Below the pieces are notes generated by a model. The model searched no databases, was not told where the DNA came from, and saw nothing but the letters and a program-made list of their open reading frames with translations. Shown here piece after piece: positions 1 through 13,900 of a DNA stretch of 64,000 bases. Every line of letters starts with the position of its first letter. Position 1 is the first letter of the stretch. Location: contig CM061098.1 of assembly GCA_030770545.1 (NCBI GenBank), forward strand, positions 9,803,501 to 9,867,500. Reading direction: 5' to 3'. The position numbers were made by a program, and so were the translations under genes. Origin of the DNA: Macropodus opercularis. Taxonomy: Eukaryota; Chordata; Actinopteri; Anabantiformes; Osphronemidae.

Positions 1-3000
1 ATCAAAGCAACGGACAGCTTCCAGTAAGAATCCATTAGTCCAGTAATGACCACATTAAATCCAAACAGCAGCCTGAACAGCCTCTGTCAGCCAAGAGTCA
101 GAGGCGCTTGGTTAATTTTTCAAGACTTCAAAGGTAAAACACAGAGAACAGACTCACATGTGTAATTTCATGATGAAAAGGGAACTGGACCAGCTCAGTT
201 GATAATAACATGCTGTGTGACTCAAAGCCAGAGCGGTACTTTGGGTTTGTACATCACAGGCTTGCATCACGGTGGAGTGTCTTTGGTAGCAACTTTTCCA
301 ACATTTCCAGATGCACTTTGAAGTAAGATGAAGAATGAACTCATCAAGATTATAGGGATTATTGTGATTCATGTGAGCCCAGTATGGGTGGACATTTAAA
401 TGAAACTGAAATGACTCAATGATGAGCCAGTCAAAGCTAATCAGCACAAAAAATGCTTTTATTCAGACTCAGTTCACACCTTCTCGCCCTATTGTCACTC
501 ATCTGCACAGTTTGTAACTAGAACAAGTTAAAACAGATCTGTGTTTTCAAATGATGACAGTTAAACCCCCCAAATATACAAACAACAACAAGATAACATG
601 AGAAAATGTAAAAAACAAGGACAATAAAATGATGATAGATTCACTGGAGGCTGACGCTACAGAGAATGATAAGAGGTTAAGTTAGTCTCAAGATGTTATG
701 AGCAAAAAGGCTGAAAAGCTGTGAATACAAAGATGACACACAGGACATGTCAAGAGGAAGAGCAACTACTGTAGGATGGAAGGATGAGGAAGAGAGGAGA
801 CACAAGGACGGGAAGTTAATAAGAGATGGAGCTGACTTTCCGGTGCTGGAGCTCATCTGGATTCTATCCAGTATTCGTGTCTGCCGCTTTGGGAATGACA
901 TGCAGCATCTCATTCATATGAACACACAGTGTTCATACTGTAGCACTAAATATTGGATGTGCTGAGCAGGTGAAGCAACACAGCACAACATGACAGCACA
1001 CCTGCTTAGGAAGACAGGCCCACTCTTACTGTAATCAATACTTCATTAACAGATATTCACAGAAATAACATACACAAAGCTAATGAACCCCAGCAACTGC
1101 CCTGGTACGGCTGACAGGTAGCTTCATGCTCCAATCAATACTTCATTAATAGACTCTTCATGCATGGAACAAAAGGAGGAGATTTCTGGCACCACTACAT
1201 TTAAAATAGAACCCCATCACATGCAGTCAACACTCACCCTCCAGCCACTAAGACACCACAAATACCAACATGCGATCAGGCTTCTTGCTGCCTGGTCCAT
1301 TGGTGACAAAAAAAGCTACATTAGCAGTAATTGGATCCATATATTTACAAAGATGTGAAAAGTAAATGAGATAAATGAAAACACAGGAGGATAGAGAACA
1401 AAGCAGAGAAGGGAGGTTTGTGATCAGGTTCTCTGTGCAACTGTGAATCTACCACACAGTGATGCTGTATTGATGGAGTGTTAAGTACTTTGTTCCAATA
1501 CTCTAATGTCTAACCATTTAGTTTATATTAGGTTGTTTTTGGTTCTCTGCGTTTGTTTTAGTGGCCATAATATGATTATACAGCAAAGGCTAAAAGCTCA
1601 ATTTATTATTTTATGTTATTTATTTTTATTTTTTTACCAAGACATCTGACATGTGAATCTCATGTTGGACCTCAAACTAAATTCGTAGAAGTCAGGGCCC
1701 ATAACAGTCTACAAAACACCAAAGAACCATCACAGAGACTCAGTTTGTACACACATGCACATTGTTTGGCTTGAGTGTGGAAGCAAACTGAACTGATATG
1801 CTCATTGTCCTATAAAGATTATGTGGCTTAGTGAGAAACAGCAAATAAAAGGTGCCTCTTCAGTGAGGCCCATGGAAACTCAATTAAAGAACACACACAG
1901 GTTAATGCACCTTTAAATGGCCTGCTGTGTGTGTGTCATTAGCCTTGTTTGCCTTAAAAGCCGTGAACTGCAAAAACAAATCAAAGATTCTGCTCTCCCT
2001 GTTGTCCTTAGTATAAACCCAAGGGATTAGAGGCTCAGGAACAGGCCGAAGGCAAAAAAACAACAACAAATCAAGCGTGTGAACCTTGTTTACCTCTGTG
2101 GTTGACGAAGGGCCTTGGGTTAACTGCTAACATATTAGATCATCTCTGCATCGTAGTTTCATCAACGTTGGGCGACTAATGTTTGGACTTTGGTTTAGTT
2201 TTAATATATCACCTACATAAACCAAAGTGTTTCACACAATACAACCGTTTCTCTTGAGGACTCGACTTCATCACAACATTTTTTTCTCTCTAAAACTGTG
2301 ATCATCTAAATCCAGCTGCCAAGTTCAGTCTCTCCACATGATTGGTGAGGTTGGCATCCTTCTGCAGATGGAGATCATGGAAGATGCAGTTTGTTGTCGC
2401 CTGCATATTGTCTCAACATCAACACAGTAGGAGTGCAAGCACAGCAGGTTGTGTTATTGCTGATCAAAGATCCCAAAGACTAATTCCTCTTCAATGCACG
2501 CGCATGCTCAGCTTTCAGACACACAACAGCTGCGATTTTCTTTTCACAGCATCTTGAAGGAAGCAGAAAGTCTGACTTGGGAATAAAGTGTAGAGAAGAA
2601 AGGATGAAAGACAGAAGCATAAATAATGAGGCAGGCTCTCATACAAAAAAGAGAGAGGGGACAATGTAGACTGATTAATTTACATACAAACAAAACAATG
2701 CAATAACAGTAAACTATAGCCACACAACCACCCAAAGTGATGTCACGTTTGCACTGTAAAACTTAATAGATAATGATTGTGACACAGAACGTCAATTCAC
2801 TGCAAATACATGAGGAACGTAAGGATAATCAAATCTAACTGATCCATTTTCTGTTAAGAAACTTCTCAGACATGGAAACAAAACATTATTCTTCTTTTAC
2901 TGGAGCAATAACATAAAACATTTTAACGTGATTTGTGATGATACGATGCAACTGCACTAAGAACGACAGTCCTGTTTCCAATCAGCATATTTGTTGAGTC

Positions 3001-6000
3001 AAATACAGGAGTGATGCTGCTTCCCAGCAGCCCTTCCAGGCACCCCAACGGTAAATAGCATCAAATCCCACAACATCTCTTTTCTGCGGTGTATCTGAAC
3101 TAGCACTATGAAGAGTCTAATGAGTTCCCCTGACAATACAAAACGCTCCCATTGGATTATGTTCAGTCTGATTGGCTGAAGCCTGCTACTGCTCACATCT
3201 GAGGAGCCGTCCCGTCAACTGAACGCCGTTCTGCGGTGTAGCTGTTCAGTGAAGAGCAATCACTTTGACATCATGTGCAGTCGTTTTGCATCAGCAACTG
3301 CTGATGGCACTGAAAATGCATTTTCTTTTTCTGCTCAGTTATGAATCACAATGTCTGCCTGAGTCAGTTTTGGCTTTCAACCAGACTCCAGAGACTATTT
3401 TCTATTACACACATCAACAAAGTGCCACTCCTTCAGCTGCAGTTTGGAACCGCTCATTCAACCCCCTCATTGAAGTGAAGCTTTGAAGAACATTATTGTC
3501 TGTTTTCTATTATGTTAGTAGCTTGTGCTCAACGTAATTTAAAGTAATGTTTGGCACAAATCTGTGACTTTAACGTAAAGTTCAGTGCTTAAAGTTTCTT
3601 AGGACTGTCGATAGGAGTAGCTCGCGTCACATAAAAACAATGATCGTCTCCAAGCGACAAAGGAGCTGGATAAGGTTTCTTGAAGCGGCGCTGTAAATAC
3701 TGATTTATCTTGGATGAAGGTCTGGGAGGCACATGTTGCTGCTGCCGCTGCTTCTTTTAAGTGTTCGAGAGCTGATGTGAGTAATAACACACATTAACAG
3801 CATCCACTTAGACAAACAACCCGTGGGCTGATAGAAACACTTCCAGAAGGAGGCCATGAACATGTGCAGAAACAGCTTTCTTTTGAAAAAGTACAGCACT
3901 TTTGTGCGAATGCCCCGGCACAGACAAGAATCACACTTTAGAGCAAGTCACTAGGTTTTTGCTTTTGTGTGTTCAGTGCTGGTTTTCAGATTCAACTGTG
4001 ACATTCATTCCCTTAATAATCAAGCAAATCACTGCAAAATAAAAGCTAAATAATGTATAAACGCCTTAAAGGAAGTGAGGAGAATTGATTTCCAGCCTAA
4101 CAATACAACTCATCTGAAGCCAGTTATCACAAACATGACTGCATGTGACATTTCCAACAAAATGCAGAACGGCAACAAATTGTCACGTTTGTGATATGTG
4201 GTAGAAATAAGTATAAACGAGTCTTTTCTTGCATGTTATCGTAGACCACAAATAAAGTCAGATTTCATTCATCACAGCTGCTTCAGAAGTCTCACCTCTT
4301 CTATACATTAAGTTACACAGATCAGTCAGATCTGACTGACTGGTACATGAACACGTGTTACACATGAGCTGAAATTCTGTGTAACCACTGTGTGACCAGG
4401 TCTGTTCTGGAAGTCAACACTACCACAGCTGTGTTTCACGATCCTCTTACGATGCTTCCACGCTTCACAGTGTCCAAACAGTACCAATGCATCTGAAGCT
4501 CATTAATTCAGGACACTGTATCACTGTTTTCTTAATCCAAACACTGATGTTAATCTCCTTCCAAACACCCTTCTCTGTCTGCTTTGCATTCAACCACCAC
4601 ACTAGCACCACTAACCACTCCATCTCTCTGGACTCTTGGTAATTGTGCACATGTTTTGAATGGTTTGCGCTGTGTAGGACAGTGAAACAAAGCTTTATGT
4701 TTGGTCAATAAGCATAATAATCAAAAACACAGTCATCATTACCCCACCAGTTATGATCACTGTAATTACGCAGTAATCAAACTGCTGATGGTAGAATAAT
4801 TGGATTTTAGTTTTTAACTTTAGTCGTTTATCAGAACAAAGGCCGCTGTTTAATTAAATACTGGCTGCGTGTGTAGATAATGAGTGACAGTAAATGACAT
4901 GTTTTTAACCACCACTGTGCTCCTGCCTGGAGTTGGCGTTGGCAGACAAATTGCTGCACTTTGTAAGGGACTACTTTTTGAATGCCTCAGTTATAAGCAG
5001 CCCTTCAGTGCTCAATCTTTATCTGTGACAATACTTTCTGAATGAGGCCATTTCATGCAGGAAACAACATCTCAGTGACTCAGAGAAAAGGCTTTTGAAT
5101 GTTTTCTGAATCACGCTGAATCCATACACATTAGTCGTTACCGGAATTCCTAAAATAAACCTGCAAAAATGGAAAATAATGATTACATGTTCTGGGAAAA
5201 AGGTCGCTACTGTAAAGTCACAAATGCTGCTTTTCCTCTCTAGATGAGTGCTAGTAGAAAGGCAAACACGAATAAAGAGAGCGGAGAAAAAAGAGAGACA
5301 GAACGGGATGGTAACAGATGACAAAAACCAGGCTCTGTAGCTCTGGAGGTGAAGACAATGAATAAAGAAACAGTAGCAGCACTCATGGAAACCAACCACT
5401 GTCTCACTGGCCATCTGACGGCTGGATATGGTTTCTGACCAAACAGGCCAAACATCTAATGAGCTCCATTATGTTATTAAATTTTGAAATTATCATTATC
5501 AAATTATTATTATTATTCTACCATTATAAGGAATTACAATCATAATTTATCATATTTTGGTGTCACAAAATAGTAATAACATTGCTTTATCAATGAAATG
5601 TTAAAAGAAAGGATATTGACCAATGTTGGAATAGATGCTTCACATTATAGTCATAACTTTGTGCTCTTTCTGCTTTGATTGAACAGAAATAATGGATTCT
5701 ATATTGGTAATTTGTTTGTTGCAGTCCTTCATGTCACTGTTTCACTACAGCAGAATCACGCAGTGACAGAGAGAAAAAGAGCAAGAGAGATAACAGGAGA
5801 AACAGGCAAAAGATGCCTTAAATAAAGTGTGTCCATTAACCACAAAGAGGTAAAAGAAAGGGCACAAAAGCAGAGAGGAGGGGTGGCAGCTCAGACGGGA
5901 GAAAACAAAACGACTCCACAGTGGTAATGATGCAACAGGAAGACAAGCATCGCTCAGCCACACATTCCCACAGTATAGCAGCTGCCCCATCTGCACATAT

Positions 6001-9000
6001 TCTTTCCCCGTCTCATTATTGTTACTTGGATCCATAAATATGTGAATGAGCACGGCATCAAGCTGCTGCCAGCTCCGGCAATTAAGCACAAATCATTATT
6101 GACATGACTGGAATCTGTCTGTTACCATTTTACTCCTCTTCAAATTCACAGAGTCTGGCCAAAAGCAGAAAACAGACTCTGAAGTCCATTAACAAAGCGA
6201 GGCTCAGATGGAGAGACGGGTAAAAGCAGAAGATTAATTTTGGCATTAAAATTGCATAAAGCGATGGAAGCTGAAATTCATGTGTAATTGTGTCATTTTC
6301 ATCCGCGTGATAGGACAGTCTGCAAAATTCCTTTTTTCACTTGTACAGTTATTAACATATGACCCATAACATTACTACTCTTCCCAGTATTTCATACATT
6401 TGCATATGTTTTACATGTTAGTGGATCTTCTGATAAGACATTTCACCTTCAAGAGTTTGTCTTACTTCGACTTTCTTGCTTCCCTCAGTGTCCTGCCTTC
6501 CTTTAATTTTCCTCAAGCAGGGGAGAAAATCTCAAACTGGGTTTTATATTATCTTTAAATAACAGACTTGCAGGGAACAAGGAAAAAGTGAGCTTATCAC
6601 AGTGCAAAGCCATCTCTTACTGATTACTTTTCTCGCTTCTTATCCATACCTGTATGTCTAATATACTGTAATATTTACCGTTGTATCCACAGTGCGAGCA
6701 AGATGTATCAAGCTATAGCTGTCTCTGTCTGAGAGTGCATGTTATTTTTGGATACTAGAGAAACCTCATCATCATGAGCATTATCAGCCTGCGCAGCCTC
6801 TATGTGAGAAAGAATAATAAGCCTCATATAAGATGCAGACTGATAATGACACGTTCCAGTGAGAACTAGAAATGTTACTTGGCAGCAGGCCTCTTTTGAA
6901 CAGTAGAGCTCTGGTGAGATTCATGAACTCATCAGAAATATGATGGTGGTGAAATCAAACTAAAACTCTAAGAGTGGAAAGTTACGTGAAAAGAAAGTTT
7001 GCATGTTAGATGAAAGTTAGCTAAACCTTCGCTGGACCATCAGGAGACAAGGTTGAACCTGCTAACGTGCTAATGAGAAACACAGCAAAATCAGTAGACA
7101 TCAATAAACCCAGCTCACATCTCTGGAGTTTCTCCTTTGGTGTATAATGTGTTCAGATGTGCTTTCCGCTCATGTCCAGTATGGATGCTGAGAAAATACC
7201 AAGCCATACAGTATACTTGGTCCACTTCTGACTTGAGATGTCCTGAGCAGAAAAATAAATAAACTACAGTAGTTTATCAGACTGACTGAAATCAGGCCGT
7301 TAACTACATGGTTTAATTCAAGTTCTACGTTGAAGTAATGGTTTGCATGGTATTCTGAGCCTCAGTCTTACGTTCTGTTTATTACTAATGAGAAATTGCT
7401 ATCGTGACAATACACTACACAAAACATGGTAAATGTATAGTATACTTGCTAAACGTTACGCTTCGTGTCTGCTCACTACCAAATCATGTTAGTGTGGAAA
7501 CATTTTTTATACTGTATCATTGATAAGTTTGATAAGTAACAGAAAAGAGCAAAATGTGTTGGATAAATTTTAGACAAAGACAAAAATATTCACTGTCCAC
7601 ATCTTCGCAAACTGTACCAACAGCATTAATGGTCTGTTACAGCTATAGAAAGATAGAACGACACAGAACAACCTTCGCAATAAATACCTCACAATGTCGG
7701 AAGAGGAGAGAATGGGGCGAAGGAGGGACCTCACAGCAATTACGCTTTGATTTACAGCTTTAATTAGAGGCTCATTTGAGTCACTGGGAGAGAGGATTGT
7801 GGTGATAGAATCAGAACTCCAATCAAAACATTTGATTTCTCTGCTGGACTCTGACTGATGAGGAGATTCACAAGTTGGGCACAACCATGCGGTTACTGGG
7901 CACAACGCTTGTATGTGTGTGTGTGTGTGTGTGTACTGATGTTTTGAAACCAAAATCACAGCAGCCTTTGTAGTGTTGATTCAAGCCAGCCCTCTGCCAT
8001 AAACAAAGCAGAGAGTGCTGCACACAAGGATGTACTGGATGTGTACACACACACAACCCCCCCACACACACAGGACAGCTGGAGCAGTTTACCTTTGAGA
8101 CACTTTGCAGAGTCAGCAACTCCCACATGCAAAAATACATGCAAGTACTGTATGCTGCTTACAGCCTGAGCTGTCTGACATACTTACAGAGGTACAGTAA
8201 AGAGCAACTACTGTACATTAAGAGGGACAAGAAATGAAACACATGCATACAGTCTTTCAAATTAAACACAATGCTCTCAATTGAGACAAAACGTGCAACA
8301 AATGCAAATGATTTTGGAGAGAGTCTCAACAGAATAGAGTAACAACGTGGAGCTGTCCTCAGTGCTGAAATGCAGCGGACAATGCAGCAAGACATCTGGA
8401 CACGTTGTAGCAGTACACCATTAATCCAACAGCTAATACAATGGGGATGGAAGGTCTTTTAAGATGAAACCTCTACAGTCCAGCACCACATATTGTCAAG
8501 CAAACCAGATAAAAACCCAAAACACAATTTCTTTAAGATTTAATCATGAAAACACTTTAGAGATTTAGAAACAGACAAGCCATTACAGGGCCATTTATAT
8601 TTTATTGTGTATTATCAATTATGTATTATCAAAAACATCCCGACAGTGATGGACATTACAGCCTCTACATTCAGACTCATCTTTCCATCAACTCTGCTTT
8701 TCTGCGATTTTCCTGTCTCTTTTCTTCTGCTTTTTCTTTCTTACCACAGACACTTACGAGTAACACCAAACAACACAGAAAACCTCTGAATTATTGAAGC
8801 AGACAGGCACCCCTCACACAAACACACACACACACACACACACACTGATATAACCACGGGAAACTTGAATGCATGTCCTCAGGGGATAAAAGCAGATAAT
8901 GACCAATTCAATCTGACATGGTTCAAGAGAACATACACATCAGACAGAGAACCAAAGACAGATAGGAGGTAAAGGCTAAAACAGACAAAACTGGAGAAAA

Positions 9001-12000
9001 GAAGCCGTAGGAGCTGAGGAAAACCAATTTAAAAGAAAAATAATCCAGTGAATAATAGAGTAAAGGAAGAAAATGGAAAGATGATGAGAGATAAAAAGGG
9101 ATTTTGAAGTTTCAAATAGGTGGATATGAGTGTAAACTTCCTACATTACTAAAATATTTTTTATGTTGCTAAAACTTTGTTAAAAATATCTTTTTAGATA
9201 TTTTTAGTCTGGATCTTGACTCTAATCTACACATTTAAAACTAATAACATAATATTTATATAAATTCATAGAAAATGGATTGAGATGAAAATCAAATGCA
9301 ATGTCAGCTGACCATAATTACAGATGTATAGTAATACACTAATACACTAATACAGGTGAATGTTTTCATATAGACAGAAACACAGTACACAAAGAAACCT
9401 AAAAATAGGCCAATGCTGACTGAAGACATGAGCAGCAGGAACGTGACATTTGAAAGAGCAAGAAAGCAGACTTGCTAGATAAATAGCACATAAGGCATGA
9501 AGGCAGAGACCATGCACTGGTATTGATTAAAGTAGTCTACAGACAGAAACAGCAGAAAAGCACATATACTCATTGTGAAAATGATGAATTGTAGATGAGA
9601 AATCTACCGTAGCAATACTTGTATACTTGTGTTCCAATCATAACAGTCAGCAATGGATTCATAAAATAGACCAGAGAAAATACAGAAACAGACCTAACTG
9701 ACATGGAAACGTACTTCCTTAGCAAGTGATATTCTGAATTAATAATCCGTTGAGAATCCTAATAATATTTAAACAAACTGAGGCCTCCTCTATTGCTGCA
9801 TGTTAACTTAGTAGGCCTCACGTCTGCCTGATGCCTCAAGCATGTTGACAAACCAAACCCCGCCCCCATTAAGTTCGTTGTGCTCTACAGCAAAGCACAG
9901 GAACTTTCTCCACCGTCAAACATGATCCTCAGTCTGTTTTAGACAAAACCAACCTCTTACAGGGGATCTTAGCTGTAGCCATGCCCATCTGCCATCTGTG
10001 AATATTTGGCTTTTATCTCTCAAGATCTACTACGGCTACATAGTAGACTTGTTCTTGTTCTTCATGTTTAATTAGCTGCCTTGCAAACCACAGATGTCCA
10101 TAAACTGGATTACTGTATGACCAATGTCTACTGTATATCCACTGACTGAGCCCACTTGTGATTTAAAAAATATGTATACACACCTAACCCCTATGTCCTA
10201 AACTTAACAGCAATATTTCTTTAAAATCAAATTTTCATTTATCATTTGGTAAATGTTCTACAGTTTCCTTGTCTATTATTTTTTATTCTTAAATTTTCAG
10301 GTCCAGTTTCCTCCAGGACAGAGGATGTAATGACAGAAGCCTGTTCAAAGTCACTTGTTTTCTTCACCATCAGTAACAAACAAAATTCCCTCTGGATTTC
10401 TTCTTCCCCCACGTCTACTGAGTTTACCTCTAAGCGCTTACTGTCAATAGCCTCTACTACACTTCAGGACATGAATATGTTTTCAGGTGCATTGCCCTTA
10501 AGCCAGGCTTGTTTTACGCCCTGAAAATATGTGTAGAAATAATCATACTGTATCAGATTCTTGGTTATCCACTCAAATTTTGGCAGATAGAAGAACATAT
10601 GTTGCTCCTAGCATGAATCTAATTGGCCTGCTTCCATTTCCCACATTTGCCTCCACCTTAACTTCATATTTTCTACACTTATCCCACCTTACCCACTGCT
10701 GCACCCAAGACACTGCCGCTCACATGTGTGTGCCTCTTAATCTCCTCTACAACCAGCTGTAAGTACAGCAGTGTCTACTAATTATTTTTTGTGAAATGTT
10801 TTAACTTGACGGCCAAAATATATTTATTTATAACTTTATGGTGAAATGAGAATGTCATGCATCATGATGAAAATAAAGGAAGGTATTGTGGCAAATTAGC
10901 AAATGTACCAAATAATAATCTCTGTATAAAATGAACATTGTGAATATCTGACTTATATCTTGACAGATACATAATTAGTTCTGTTTTTGTTTTCTAAGTT
11001 GATATCTACATTTTCAGGTTAAATGACCCTGATCTTTACAGTCTTGGCTCTTGGTGAATGTTTGTGTCAAAGTTATTCAGTTTTTTCATGGTCCAATTGA
11101 ATAAATCAGTCTAGAAAGTCCAGAATACTGATCGCTAAAAGAGAAAAGTTGTCAAAATAAAACAAAGCAATTTCAAACAAATTCATGGACATTTTGGTGT
11201 TGACATCTCGTTCCTGCTGTGTCCTCGCGTGCACACTAAAAGCATTCATCAAAAAAAAAAAAACAAGGTGAGCAAGGCTCCCAGGAAATGGCTGTGTATG
11301 CAGCCTGTAATTAGCAATTAATGACGCATATAACAGCAGTGAAGGAGTCAGGAGATTCAGCACAGAGACAAGATAAAAGAAAAGGGTGTGAGAGTGAATG
11401 GATGTGAGTGGTTAGGATTAGGTTAATAGATACGATGCAAGAGAGGAAGAAAAAAAAAGAAAGAAAAGTAAAATTAACAAATGTTATGCCAACGTTTGAT
11501 TTTTCATAATTAACTGCTGAACACAGGTCTATGAGTGTCAGCTTCTTTGAGTATGTCTTGATGATAAAGCTTTATATATACTGACAGTGAATCACATTCT
11601 AAACAAATCATTTCAGCTCTCAGATTTGAGTAAGCTGTTATTATTGCCCTGCTACATTGTAAACAAAATGTCCGTGTATGACTGGATATATATTGATTTA
11701 TTAGAAACTCATCGAATCTAATAATTGCTGATTCATTTTTCCATATGTTGGCTAGCTGTCGTAGTACCTGGTAACTGATAGCTATCTGCTTTTAATTGAA
11801 AAACGCATTCACAAATCAATTATATATGCGTCATTTTGATTTTCTAATTAAAAACGTATTGTGGCATCTGCCGCACTGTTGCCTGTTACTGTCAGTGCAA
11901 CCCTGGATGCCACATACGTAACACACAATGGAGGTAAAAATAAACTGAATCCACATGGGTCTGCACACATGCAAACACACGCATACACAAGCACAAGAGA

Positions 12001-13823
12001 AAGAAGTTACAGTAAATGGCAGCCCCTGAGAGACTGTCAGAGCTTGGCAAAGATATGACTGCTGATAAAAGATGACAATATCTAATCCTCGTCGAGGGAC
12101 TCAACTGAGACAAGCTCTCTGTCTCTGTTATACATTCTGAAAGCATGGCTTTGGAGTCAGTGCCACACAAGCAGGCAACCAGGCATACGACGCTTAGAAA
12201 GAGAACATTATTACACATAGATGGAGATGCAGATCCTGAAATATTCCTCACAAGTAAAGGCACCTGCTTTCCTTGACAGCACTTAGGCAGTAAACAGCCG
12301 AACTCCTTGTCAGCACTTCACAGAAAAGAAGAGAACAAGTCAGTGATGGAAGAAGAGGAAGGGGACAGGAGAGACATTAAAAGCCTCTGAGGTGAAATAA
12401 ACAATGAGCTGAAAATGTTTCAGCTCTTTCAGATGAAAGTAGAGGTATTTGATTAACAGCAAGCTTTTCTCTCACTATCCCCATACAGATACTTGCGAGT
12501 AGTGGAAAGATGCCAACCTTAACTAAAGCCTAATGCAGATCGTCTGCAGCCCTGGGCATCCATCATACATGCAAATCCATTCAACCTGCCTCACACTCAA
12601 TATTGTGTTAGCTACCCATGTCCAAGTTGCAGTGGCAGGAGCACAGCAAGGCCGCCCATGTTTATTTATGTTCTTTCAACTCATGGTCAACATTTTCGAC
12701 CAAGCCCGATGAAATTAATAGTATAATTCCATCAGCATGTTCACGGTCAACTACTGCTACTGTGCAACTCCCAATTAACTGATTTCAATCTAATTCTGTT
12801 GCTCCTTCAGGATGTCAGAGTTCCTCCCCTCTGCCAGAGGACAGACGCCCTACAAGGTGCTCTACTGTCGACCGCAGGTTTATTATTCTTTAGGCCGAGA
12901 CAATACGACCACCGCCTGGAATGGATTCAGCAACTCATTAAGTTTCTCACAACTCAGCAGCAGAGGACCATGGCCCCAGATTCAGTGATGCCAGCCAACA
13001 TACGATTTATACTAGGCTGCAGACTAACCTTGTACATGCTGGAGGTCATGGTCTTATTAAGCCATGAGAACTACAACATCATCAAAAGACAGAGATGCAA
13101 TGCCAAGGTCACTGTCCGCATCGCAACGGAGTCTGTCAATGCAAGTCAAACTAAAAAATACAGTAACAAAGCCTCGCAGACAAAAACAATCATCAAGCAA
13201 GTTTTGAACTGTAGATGCAGGCAAACAGGAATCGTGAGAATGATACTGGTGTAAAATACCTAAACAGTCTTTAATTATGAATCTTAGTTTGGTAATGTCG
13301 CAATTACTGACTATCACAGTAGGGAAGTAACGTGCATGTAGTACTGTTCCTTTTGATCCAGTCTTTAAATTACTGCCTCCCGCTGCAATTCCCTGTGTGC
13401 ATTTCATCAGCTGTCTTTGCTAGAGGTAACTGAAACTGTGGAGATGGCATCAGGGAGTAGCCTCTATTCTCATTGGCCCCTGTGTGCAGTGCATCAACAA
13501 ACAGTTCTTTTTGTAAAAACGCACTGGAGAACAGGACGGGGACTCTCCATGTGCTTTACGTTGTAGAGTATTTAGATAAGCTGTTTAGATGTGACATGTA
13601 CAAAAGATGAGCATCACAGAGACATCTTTGAATTCCATGAATATTAACAGCAATGCTCTGAAATTTGTAGTTAATGAGTTGTTTTGTCCAACCAAAATAC
13701 CAAACTCCAAGGATGTTTGATTTTATACAGGGTTATACAGTGAACAGGCACAAAGTGCGTGATACTGTCCTGCTTTTTCAAAGCTACATAAGCAAAGGTT
13801 TTTTGTCTGTTTTTTTATTAGAG

Positions 13824-13900
13824 TATCAATCAATCAATCAATCAAACTTTATTTATAAAGAGTTGGCCAAGGTGCTGTACAGGTAACAGCAAAAATATGG
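13824..13900 (-). repeat. Retroelement 3' tail fragment (TCAA)n
   Basis: A short (TCAA)n run is followed by a sequence meaning 'aactttatttataaag' and then 'gtgctgtacag'. Read on the minus strand this is the typical end of many dispersed teleost retroelements: a 'tataaataaagtttgattga' tail ending in tetranucleotide repeats. The tail is seen directly; the family name is not certain. Confidence 0.5.

Noticed and set aside
5019..5414. 131-codon minus-strand frame
   Set aside because: Cys/Phe-rich translation typical of antisense AT-rich DNA; no splice sites or family match.
12799..13254. 151-codon plus-strand frame
   Set aside because: No recognisable domain, no supporting exon borders, and composition like the flanking non-coding DNA. 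Left unannotated as a probable chance frame.
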